A stretch of 64,000 bases of DNA, from NCBI GenBank assembly GCA_031266665.1, contig JAISAO010000054.1:1-64000 (forward strand). The letters run 5' to 3'. The DNA comes from Propionibacteriaceae bacterium (GTDB lineage Bacteria > Actinomycetota > Actinomycetes > Propionibacteriales > Propionibacteriaceae). The notes under the pieces are model-generated. The model was not told the DNA's origin. It ran no database searches and was given only the letters and a program-made list of their open reading frames with translations. The translations under genes were made by a program, and so were the position numbers. Below are positions 1 through 7,840 of this stretch, piece by piece (the stretch's first letter is position 1; the number at the start of each line of letters is the position of its first letter).

Positions 1-3000
1 CAGGCGGCCAGGATGCCTCGGTCGACGGACTGGATGCGCCCGGCGTGGGGGCGCAGATCCCAGTGGCCGTCCTCGTCCTTCAGGCCGGGCTCAGTGCCTG
101 AACCATCATGTTTGAGCGATGCTTCAACCGTGTCCGGGTGATACAAAGACGACGCCTGCAGGAACGACGGCTGGCTCTCGCCGCCGTAGGTGTGCACGCC
201 GAAAGAGACGTGGTGGTCCACCTCCTGGAACAGTTGAAGTTCGTTGATGAACTGCCAGTGGCGGCGGAGCCGCCGGTAGGCGGCCCGGCGCAGCAGCCCG
301 GCCTTCTCGTCGGTGAAGTGGGTCTCGGGGTGGATCAGGCCGACCGAACTTGTTGGTTTGGCGTGTCGCCAGGTCTGCTCCATGAAGCATCGGTAGAAGT
401 CCGGCTGAAGGCCCGCGAGGAGCGGGTACTCCGGTGGTGCGCCGACCAGAGCGGCCAGCGCGGCTACGTCGGTTGTGCCGTCGAGGATCAGGTCAGGCAT
501 CCCGGCGACCGCCAAGGCCTTCTCGCGGTGGATCTTGTCCTCCTGGGCGGTGGACTTCGACTTCAGTTGCCACCACGGATCGGCTTCTGCGAGGAGAGCC
601 TCGACGTCGGATCGTGGGCGAACCCACGGCGGGTTGCCGACTTGGACGTCGAAGCCCCCCTGCGCGAAGACCGTGGCGAATTCGAGTTCCCAGTGGAAGA
701 ATCCCTGCTGGTTGGCGATGCGCTCGCAGACTTCCAGCCACGGCTGCGCCTGCTTGGCCCGGTCGATGCTCTGGGCGGTGGCCCATTCGAGGTCGGAGAC
801 TTCCGCGTCGCCAAGTTCAGTCCAGTCGAGTTTCGGCATGAGGGTGTCGGCTTGCCAGGCTGCTTTGTTGCCCGCCGAACCGATGACGAGTTGGAGGCCC
901 GCGATCCATTGGTCGAGGGTGGGCGGGTTGACCAACAGTTCGCCGTTCTCTGTGGAGACGGTGCGAAGTCCGTCGGTCAGCGGCCAGAACCAGAGAGCGC
1001 ACCAGGCGTTCATGACGCGGCGCAGCCGGGACAGCGCCCCATTCGCGTCGGCCAGCGTGGCCTCGATCTCTTCACGGGTGACGTAGTGGCCGGGAGATTC
1101 CGGGTCAAGCCCGGATGGACGGATATCGGGACCGGAATGACGGGTGGGGAGACCCCAGACGTCGATGGCACGGCGTGACTGGTCTTCGGCGATGCGGAGC
1201 CGCTGCAGGGCGAACTGCCACAGGGTCTCCACGCGGCGGGCAAGGCTCTGCAAAGCCACGGTTTGCTTCGTGGTCGGCTTGCGCCGAATGCCCGAGCGCC
1301 AGGCCTTTAGAGCCTTGACAACCTCGGGAGCCAGATCTTTGGCTTCCTTCGCATCGGCGGCGGCGCCCCAGCCATCGGCGGGCAGTAGAAAGTGATGAAC
1401 GCCATCGCCCAAGTCCGAGTCAATGAATCCGGCCTCGGCGTCAGCGGCGAGCGATGACAGGGGTAGGTCACGGGCGACCTCCTTGAGCCAGATGCCCTTC
1501 TGGACTTGGGTCGGCGAGTAGACAGCCCTTCGCGCTCCGATCAGGGAGTTGCCTCGCCGGAGGTGGAGGCCGAACCAGGGGGCAGCCAAGCCGGAGACCA
1601 TGGTGTCGAGCCAGAGAGAGATTTCAGCGAGTTCGACAGCAGTGGCGTTGAGGTCCACGCCGTAGACGTTATGGAGGGCAATGTAGGCCTTCGCCTTCTG
1701 GAGTTCGTGGGGGTAGGCGTCGGGGTCGATGCGCTCACCCAACTCTTCTTGGCGGCGGCGCAGATACCGTTCGGCCAACTGTCGGGTTGCCTCGATGGCG
1801 AACGCCCCCGAGCCCAGCGCGGGCTCGCAGATCGTGAGGTCGAGGAGTTCGGACGCGGAGAGCCGTCCGCGCTGCTGGGCCTCGTCCCAGAGTGTGGCGG
1901 CCGCCGTGCCCTCGGGCGGGCGCGAGCCCTCGGGGCCGAGCAACTCGTCGAGGGCCTGGCGGACCGTGAAGCGGGTCAGCACCTCGGGCGTGTAGTAGGA
2001 GGCGGATTGCTGGCGTTCCCGCCCGGCCAGCCGGAACACGAAGGAACCGCGCTTGTGGAGGACGGGCTTGAGTTCACCCGTCACCGGATCGGGTTGGCGC
2101 ACGAAGTCGTCTTCGCTGATGCCGTCGATACGGTCGTGGGGCACGACCCATGAGCCCTTGGAGTTGTCACCGCTTTTGGCGACCTCGTACAGGTCCGTCT
2201 CGGCGAAGAACCCGGTGTAGCTCATCAGGCCCTCGTAGACCGCGCCCAACTGGTTGATGCCGAGTTCGGCGTAGGAGATGAAGCCCCGGTCCTTGCCGCG
2301 CTGCTCCTTCGACAGCAGGAGGTGGGTGAGGACTCGCTGGAGGGCTTCGTTGCCGAGGCTCATTTCATCGATCAGAGCGGTGGCCTCCGGCTTGAACAGG
2401 TCGGCGCGCAACGAGTTGAACGCGAGGTCGTTCTCACCGTGGGCGGTGTGGCCCTGGTCCACGAGACGGAACAACAGGGCCAGCGAGTCGTACAGGTGGG
2501 TGCCGGCCTTGGCCTGGGGGGTGGCGAGCTTGACCTGGACGAGTTCGCGCAGCCGGTCGAGGGAGTAGCCCTGGTCGTACTCGGGCGCGCCGACGGGCAG
2601 GACCTCAAGCTCGGGCGACGCCTCCGCGTACAACAAGAACAGGATGCGATACAAGAACCGCAGCGCTTGGCGGGCCAACGGTTGGGCTTGGTCGGCGGGT
2701 AGCGGGTCGAGGCCCTTCTCCTTGCGGCGATCCACGACCTCTTGGGCGATCAACTCGATGCTGAGGCGCACGCCGTCGCGCAGGTCCTTGGAGACGCCGA
2801 CGGTGTGCTTGACCGATTCGGCCAGCATGCGGTCCCACCAGGTGCCGCCCTCGGCGTCCGGGACCAGCGACCGGGCTTCCAGGCAGGTCAGCGCGGTGTC
2901 AATCTCACCGCCTTTGCGCGTGTCGTTGCGCTCGGCGACGAGTTGCAGGTTGATCGCCAGGTAGCGGCCTTCAGCCCAGCGGCCCTTCTCGGCCAGCAAC

Positions 3001-3545
3001 GTAATGCGTCCGGCCAGAACGAGGGCAAAGGAAGGCGGGTCGTCGCCGGTGAACAACGCCGACAGCAGACGCGCGACGCTGGTGAACTCGTCGCCGTCCT
3101 CGTCGAGCTTGACTGGCTCGACCAACGTCGGCTCGTCCTTGGCGAGCAGATCGTCGGCGGTCTCGACTGGGCTGGCCAGAACGATGGCGAGTGGCACTTG
3201 GGCCTCGACGCCGGGGGCGGACACCCGAAGAAGCGGGCCTTCAGCGGCGACCTTGAGGCCGCTGCCGTCAACGTAACCGAGGGTGGTGAGCAGGAGTTCT
3301 TGAGCGTGTGCGTTGCCGCCAGACTCGCTCGATTCGGCCTCTTCCAGGGCCGCCAACTCGGCCAGGAGATCGCGGCGTGCCTTCGTGAAACGGCTTCTGG
3401 GGCTGGTCTGTCCCGCCACTTCAGCTTCGTCCCATTCCTTGAGGCGTTCCTTGACTTTGGTCTCGAAGGAACCGGACCCGGACGAGGTGAAGAAGTGTTC
3501 GGAAATCCAGCCCTCGCCGATGGTGATTGACTCGAAGACGCTCAT
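1..3545 (-). CDS. drmMI: DrmMI-like adenine-specific DNA methylase (DISARM class 1), 3' end beyond window
   Basis: Reading the minus strand from the ATG at 3545 gives an uninterrupted frame of about 1181 codons that runs off the left edge, so the C terminus is missing. Motifs of N6-adenine methylases of the Eco57I/PglX type are visible: SxSYYTPE near residue 514, the SAM-binding motif EPALGSGAF near residue 572 and catalytic NPPWVRP near residue 970. The start overlaps the stop of the upstream SNF2 helicase (ATGA, 3542-3545), so the two are translationally coupled. A drmD-like helicase followed by this methylase is the order of DISARM class 1; drmA, drmB and drmC would then lie off the left edge. 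A BREX PglX-like role is the main alternative. Residues around 810 (nt 1095-1120) look like a translated palindromic repeat. Confidence 0.85.
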   Translation of the reverse strand, partial: MSVFESITIGEGWISEHFFTSSGSGSFETKVKERLKEWDEAEVAGQTSPRSRFTKARRDLLAELAALEEAESSESGGNAHAQELLLTTLGYVDGSGLKVAAEGPLLRVSAPGVEAQVPLAIVLASPVETADDLLAKDEPTLVEPVKLDEDGDEFTSVARLLSALFTGDDPPSFALVLAGRITLLAEKGRWAEGRYLAINLQLVAERNDTRKGGEIDTALTCLEARSLVPDAEGGTWWDRMLAESVKHTVGVSKDLRDGVRLSIELIAQEVVDRRKEKGLDPLPADQAQPLARQALRFLYRILFLLYAEASPELEVLPVGAPEYDQGYSLDRLRELVQVKLATPQAKAGTHLYDSLALLFRLVDQGHTAHGENDLAFNSLRADLFKPEATALIDEMSLGNEALQRVLTHLLLSKEQRGKDRGFISYAELGINQLGAVYEGLMSYTGFFAETDLYEVAKSGDNSKGSWVVPHDRIDGISEDDFVRQPDPVTGELKPVLHKRGSFVFRLAGRERQQSASYYTPEVLTRFTVRQALDELLGPEGSRPPEGTAAATLWDEAQQRGRLSASELLDLTICEPALGSGAFAIEATRQLAERYLRRRQEELGERIDPDAYPHELQKAKAYIALHNVYGVDLNATAVELAEISLWLDTMVSGLAAPWFGLHLRRGNSLIGARRAVYSPTQVQKGIWLKEVARDLPLSSLAADAEAGFIDSDLGDGVHHFLLPADGWGAAADAKEAKDLAPEVVKALKAWRSGIRRKPTTKQTVALQSLARRVETLWQFALQRLRIAEDQSRRAIDVWGLPTRHSGPDIRPSGLDPESPGHYVTREEIEATLADANGALSRLRRVMNAWCALWFWPLTDGLRTVSTENGELLVNPPTLDQWIAGLQLVIGSAGNKAAWQADTLMPKLDWTELGDAEVSDLEWATAQSIDRAKQAQPWLEVCERIANQQGFFHWELEFATVFAQGGFDVQVGNPPWVRPRSDVEALLAEADPWWQLKSKSTAQEDKIHREKALAVAGMPDLILDGTTDVAALAALVGAPPEYPLLAGLQPDFYRCFMEQTWRHAKPTSSVGLIHPETHFTDEKAGLLRRAAYRRLRRHWQFINELQLFQEVDHHVSFGVHTYGGESQPSFLQASSLYHPDTVEASLKHDGSGTEPGLKDEDGHWDLRPHAGRIQSVDRGILAA

Positions 3546-6451
3546 GCCACGCCTCCCCAATTCTCCGGGACTACCACGAGGATCGGTCTCAGCAGGGGGC
3601 GGTCGGGGGCCATCATTAGGACAAGTTCATTTTGCTGCTCCACCGACCGGCGGCGATCCGTGACCTCACGGCGCTGGATCAGCGCACCGGCCTCGTCATC
3701 CCACTCGTCGATGCGTCTAGTCCAGTGGTCCACACGCCTCTCGGCGTCATCACGCTGGGTTTTCACATGCTCGCTCAGAGCGTCCCGGCCCTTGGCCACC
3801 GCGACACGGATGAGCCCGGTGAGGGTGTCTAGACCTGTGACCGGGCCTGGGTTGGCGCGATGCTCAACCAGGCCTAGTTCGGTCACGGCCTCGTGCGCGG
3901 ATTCCCAAACTGTGACTGGGGCGAAACTCGGGTTCGCCGGGTTGGGGAACTCTGTCGTCATCCACGAGGTGGCGACGACGCGCCCAGCCTTGTTGGTGAG
4001 GGTGCCCAGCAGGAGGACTGTCGGCTGATCCACGCCGCCACGCACCGCGAACACCTCTCCACGTCCGAGCTTGGCCAGCGCCCGATCAGCCGCCCAGTCG
4101 AGCACAGGATGGAGCGGACTCAAGTAGTGGGCGTCCGGCCAGGACGAGTCCGACTGATCCGCCAGGGCTGCCGCCAGACGGTCTTGCCCACGCTGCGGTG
4201 TCGTCGCCAAGACCAGTTTCTCCGTGACGTGGCGATCCTTGAGATAGCTCTGCGGCAGCACTTCGAGGCGCTGCACGAGATCGGGTGGTGGGGTCAGTTC
4301 GGCGGTGCCGAAGTTGGTGTCACGTCGCCAGCCGACACCCCCTTGGGAGAGGGAGTCGCTCGGCGCGGCGGGAGCGAGCGCGGCGGCCAGGGCGTCCTCC
4401 AGGAAGGACACCTGATTGGCGTACAGGCCAAGATCCCGGTACAAGGCGGCCTGCTCCTCCTCGAACACCTCAGTCGGCAACTGTGGCGCTTGTCCGAAGA
4501 CTTGGGCGAACAACCCCGCCAACCCGGCGCTCTGGACGACTTGAGTGGGCGTCCGTATGACGGCGGTGAAGTCTTGCTGGCCCGCCGCGAGGGCCTTCAT
4601 GATCTCGTCTTCCTCGGCCTTCACCGAGTACTTGCCCATCAGCGAGGCGACATCGCCCAGCGCCTGGTGGGCCTCGTGCTCACGAGTCATGAGCGAGGTC
4701 AGCACGCGCACGTCGCCGGAGAATCGCTCGTGGCTCGGGTTGAGGATCAGCGTCGTGATCTGGGGCGGGTACTTCTGGCCGTAGCGGTCGATGCGCCCGT
4801 TGCGTTGCTCGATCCGGATGAGCGACCAGGGAATGTCGTAGTGAACCAGTTGGTGGCATTGCGCGTGCAGGTTCACGCCCTCGGAGGCGACATCGCCGGT
4901 CAACAAGACGCGGATTGGGCTGTAGGCTTTTTTGAACTCCTCGACGATCCGCATCTGGTCCTCGTCGGCCAAGCCGCCGTGCATGATCTCGAACGCTTCC
5001 GGTCTCATGCCGAGAGCCTGGGGCAGTTGCTCGCGGAGCCACTCCAGGGTGGCGATGCGCTCGGCGAACACGACGGCTCTGGTGTCGGAGTTCTTGGCCA
5101 CGCCGACCTCTTTGAGGTGCTGGACGAGGCGTTGCAACTTGGCGCTCGGCCTGCCCATGGCGGCATCGGTCAACTCGGCCAACCGGTCCAGGGCTTCACG
5201 TTCCCGGTTGGCTGCTGGGCTGTGATCGGCAGAGATGGTCTTCTTCCGGTTGGCGACCGTCTGCCGTAGCGCGGCTGGAGACGACAAGAACGCTTTTGCC
5301 AGCGTCCAGGGGAAGAGCGCTCGCACGGCTCCCGAGTACGGATTGACGCCGCCTTCAGGGTGGAGCCAGGTCTCGGCCAATTCCTCGGCGATGGCGTCTT
5401 CTTCAAAGGTCGGGACGACCAGGATGTTTAGGGGGTCAAGCCGTTCAGCCCAGTCCGCCCCGACCACGGAGGCGACTTCTTGGGAGTGCCGATGGCGGCG
5501 GATCACAAGTCGCCCCACCTCGGACGGGATCAGGTCACCGTCAGGCTTCACCGCCGTCGGGTCGAGCAGGCGGATCAGTTCGGCGAACGAGCGGGCGTCG
5601 CCGTTGTGGGGGGTGGCGGAGGCCAGGATCAGCGCATCCGTCATGGAGGCCAGTGTCCGAGCGAGGCGGTTGTTTTGGGTGGCGGAGTTCGACAGGTTGT
5701 GCGACTCGTCGATGACCACGGCGTCCCAGCGTTGCTTCTTGATCTGGTGGACGTACAGGTCCGACTTCAACGTGTCGATGGAGATGATCGCCTTGCGGTA
5801 GTACGTGAACGGGTTGCGCGTCGCCGGGATGTGCTGGCGCACCCGCTGGATACCTGCCGAGTCGAGTCGGACGAACGGCAACGCGAACCTGGTCCACATC
5901 TCGTGCTGCATCTGTTCCAAGACGTGGCGTGGGGAGACGATCAGAATCCGGTCGCCACGACCACGCCGGACAAGCTCGGACAGGATCATGCCGATCTCGA
6001 TGGTCTTGCCCAGACCCACAGCGTCGGCCAACAAGATGCGGGGTCGGAGGTTGTCAGGGTCGAGCGCCTTCGTGACGGCCAGTCGCTGGTATTCCAACTG
6101 GTCGGCCAACGCCTGGGCTGAGACCGTGACCTCCTGCGAGGCCAGCGGTACTGCCGTCTTGCGGAACATAGACTCCAGCCAGAGGCGTGACGTGCGGTAC
6201 TGCGGGCTGGTGTCGGCGACAACTCTGGTCGCCGACGGGTCGAACGCCTCTATCCGGTCGAGCGCCGGAGAGAACGTCGCCGTCGTGTCCTTGACCAACT
6301 CGGAGAGGCCTCGGACGTGGAGCCACGTCGTGTCGCCGTCGGAGTCGATGGACTCGATCATCCACTCTTCATCGCGGACAACCACAACAGAACCAGGCGC
6401 AAAGGCAATCTGGCCGTCGACCTCGGGGCTGCCCACGGCGATCTCCGTCAT
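3542..6451 (-). CDS. drmD: DrmD-like SNF2/RapA-family helicase (DISARM class 1)
   Basis: The protein has about 969 residues and a full SNF2 helicase core. Walker A is in LADAVGLGKTIEIGM, Walker B is the DESH box in VVIDESHNLSN, motif III is SATPHNGD, and the C-terminal lobe has GDVASEGVNLH and QRNGRIDRYGQ. The frame can open at 6472, but its first four codons (MEGE) are themselves a strong ribosome-binding site (AAGGAGAG) for the ATG at 6451, which I prefer. In DISARM, DrmD is the class 1 helicase that acts with a methylase and DrmABC against incoming phage DNA. The downstream methylase overlaps by four bases. Without drmABC in view the system name is an inference; the helicase assignment itself is firm. 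Confidence 0.85.
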   Translation of the reverse strand: MTEIAVGSPEVDGQIAFAPGSVVVVRDEEWMIESIDSDGDTTWLHVRGLSELVKDTTATFSPALDRIEAFDPSATRVVADTSPQYRTSRLWLESMFRKTAVPLASQEVTVSAQALADQLEYQRLAVTKALDPDNLRPRILLADAVGLGKTIEIGMILSELVRRGRGDRILIVSPRHVLEQMQHEMWTRFALPFVRLDSAGIQRVRQHIPATRNPFTYYRKAIISIDTLKSDLYVHQIKKQRWDAVVIDESHNLSNSATQNNRLARTLASMTDALILASATPHNGDARSFAELIRLLDPTAVKPDGDLIPSEVGRLVIRRHRHSQEVASVVGADWAERLDPLNILVVPTFEEDAIAEELAETWLHPEGGVNPYSGAVRALFPWTLAKAFLSSPAALRQTVANRKKTISADHSPAANREREALDRLAELTDAAMGRPSAKLQRLVQHLKEVGVAKNSDTRAVVFAERIATLEWLREQLPQALGMRPEAFEIMHGGLADEDQMRIVEEFKKAYSPIRVLLTGDVASEGVNLHAQCHQLVHYDIPWSLIRIEQRNGRIDRYGQKYPPQITTLILNPSHERFSGDVRVLTSLMTREHEAHQALGDVASLMGKYSVKAEEDEIMKALAAGQQDFTAVIRTPTQVVQSAGLAGLFAQVFGQAPQLPTEVFEEEQAALYRDLGLYANQVSFLEDALAAALAPAAPSDSLSQGGVGWRRDTNFGTAELTPPPDLVQRLEVLPQSYLKDRHVTEKLVLATTPQRGQDRLAAALADQSDSSWPDAHYLSPLHPVLDWAADRALAKLGRGEVFAVRGGVDQPTVLLLGTLTNKAGRVVATSWMTTEFPNPANPSFAPVTVWESAHEAVTELGLVEHRANPGPVTGLDTLTGLIRVAVAKGRDALSEHVKTQRDDAERRVDHWTRRIDEWDDEAGALIQRREVTDRRRSVEQQNELVLMMAPDRPLLRPILVVVPENWGGVA

Positions 6452-6472
6452 CGAGGGACTCTCTCCTTCCAT

Positions 6473-6709
6473 CCAGCGTCAAAGGCTACGACGCGCGGCG
6501 CCGCCACACCCACCACAGGAGCCCCATGCCCCGACAGCCAGTGCAAGCCGCAAACGCCGTTCCAAGTATCTCGTATCTACACGGGGGCTTTCGGGGGTTG
6601 GGGCATGCCTGGGCGGAGCCCGACTACTCGCACCAGCGGTGCGAGTTTTTCAGACTGGGGCCATATCCGACTCTATGGCGGGTGGCCTCCGGTCTGCGCG
6701 GAGCCCGGG
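6473..6709. other. Intergenic region upstream of the helicase-methylase operon
   Basis: About 240 bases with no supported gene. It lies between the start of the helicase operon and the 3' end of the mutT1-like gene, both on the minus strand, so it should carry the promoter of the defence operon. I see no convincing -35/-10 pair. Confidence 0.4.
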
Positions 6710-7807
6710 TCAGGGGAGTTGGCGGACGCGGGCGGAGTCGTGCCACTCGACGGCGGCCGGCCGGCCCGAGCGGTCGAGGTGTAGGACGACGGCGGCGGCC
6801 GGGGCCAGGGGGCGGTCGGGCTGGCCCAGGGCGGCCAGCAGGCGGGGCAGGGTGGGGCGGTGCAGACAGACGGCCGTGGGTCGCCCGGAGCGGGCGACCG
6901 TCGCCGCCAGGCGGGCGGCGTAACGCTCCAAGCCGGCCGGGTCTTGGGCGGCGGCCTCCTCGGACAGGGCCTCGACCACGGTGGGGGCGGCGGGACCGAG
7001 CCCGCCCGGGTTCGGTTCGTCTGGGGTGACGCCCGAACTCGGTCCGCTCGCCGAGACGGCACTTGGGTTTGGTTCGTCCGGGGCGGTGGCGGCCGTCTGG
7101 GCCGGTCCGTCCGGGGTGTCCGGGGTGTCCGGGCGGCGGGCCGCCTCGGCTGTCGGAACGACGCTCCCGGGTTGGAGGGCGCCGGTCAGGCTGGCGCGGC
7201 AACGGCGGGCCGGGCTGGTGACCAAATCGACCACGCCGTAGGCCGACAGGATTTGGCCTAGCAACAGAAGTTGGGATCGGCCCTCCTCGGTCAGGGGACG
7301 GTCGCGATCGGCGCCGCTCCAGCGGTGGCGCTTGACCGCTTGGGCGTGGCGGATCAGGAGCAGGGGGGTGGTCGCCGCCAGGCGGCGCGACTCCTCCAGC
7401 AGAGCCCGCTCGTCGGCGTGGGTCAGGCGGCCGACGGCTTGATCGGCCGACAGCCAAATGGCTTGGTCGATCTCGGCGGCGGCGGCCGTCCGCTCCCGCT
7501 GGGACAAGATCACACCCTGCCACCAGGCCACCAGCTTGAGCCGGTGGCCGACGAAGTAGCGCAGCGGCCTCAGCGGCGGTCCCAGCCGAACCCGCAGGCC
7601 GGTCTCCTCCCAGACCTCGCGCACGGCGGTGGCGGGCAGACACTCGTCGTCCTCGGCCTTGCCCTTGGGCAGGGTCCAATCGTCGTAGGCCGGGCGGTGG
7701 ACCAAGACGGTCTCCGCCGGCCGGCCGTCGGACGACCGCCAAGCCACGGCGCCGGCCGCCCAGATCGGCGTCGGCCGGTCGGGCGGGGCGGGCGAGTGGG
7801 CGGACAT
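6710..7807 (-). CDS. mutT1: MutT1-like protein: NUDIX hydrolase plus histidine phosphatase domain
   Basis: A 365-residue protein with two domains. The N-terminal half carries the NUDIX box (GKAEDDE through REVWEETGL). The C-terminal half starts with LLIRHAQA, an RHG-like histidine-phosphatase motif, and ends with a second catalytic His region (VCLHRPTLPRLL). Mycobacterial MutT1 has the same arrangement and cleans 8-oxo-guanine nucleotides and diadenosine polyphosphates from the pool; the assignment here rests on architecture. Between the two phosphatase motifs is a loop of about 60 residues rich in P, D, T and A, in which DEPNP occurs twice; it is absent from the usual domain. It lies just downstream of the polyphosphate kinase region, as mutT1 sits next to ppk in mycobacteria. 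Confidence 0.88.
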   Translation of the reverse strand: MSAHSPAPPDRPTPIWAAGAVAWRSSDGRPAETVLVHRPAYDDWTLPKGKAEDDECLPATAVREVWEETGLRVRLGPPLRPLRYFVGHRLKLVAWWQGVILSQRERTAAAAEIDQAIWLSADQAVGRLTHADERALLEESRRLAATTPLLLIRHAQAVKRHRWSGADRDRPLTEEGRSQLLLLGQILSAYGVVDLVTSPARRCRASLTGALQPGSVVPTAEAARRPDTPDTPDGPAQTAATAPDEPNPSAVSASGPSSGVTPDEPNPGGLGPAAPTVVEALSEEAAAQDPAGLERYAARLAATVARSGRPTAVCLHRPTLPRLLAALGQPDRPLAPAAAVVLHLDRSGRPAAVEWHDSARVRQLP

Positions 7808-7840
7808 GGCTGGTGGGCTGCTGGACTGGGCCGCGAGGTC

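Noticed and set aside
108..1178. A 356-codon plus-strand frame at the left edge
   Set aside because: It runs antisense to the methylase frame, which has recognisable motifs throughout. Long antisense frames are expected at this GC content.
3893..5269. A 458-codon plus-strand frame
   Set aside because: It is antisense to the SNF2 helicase motifs and matches no family.
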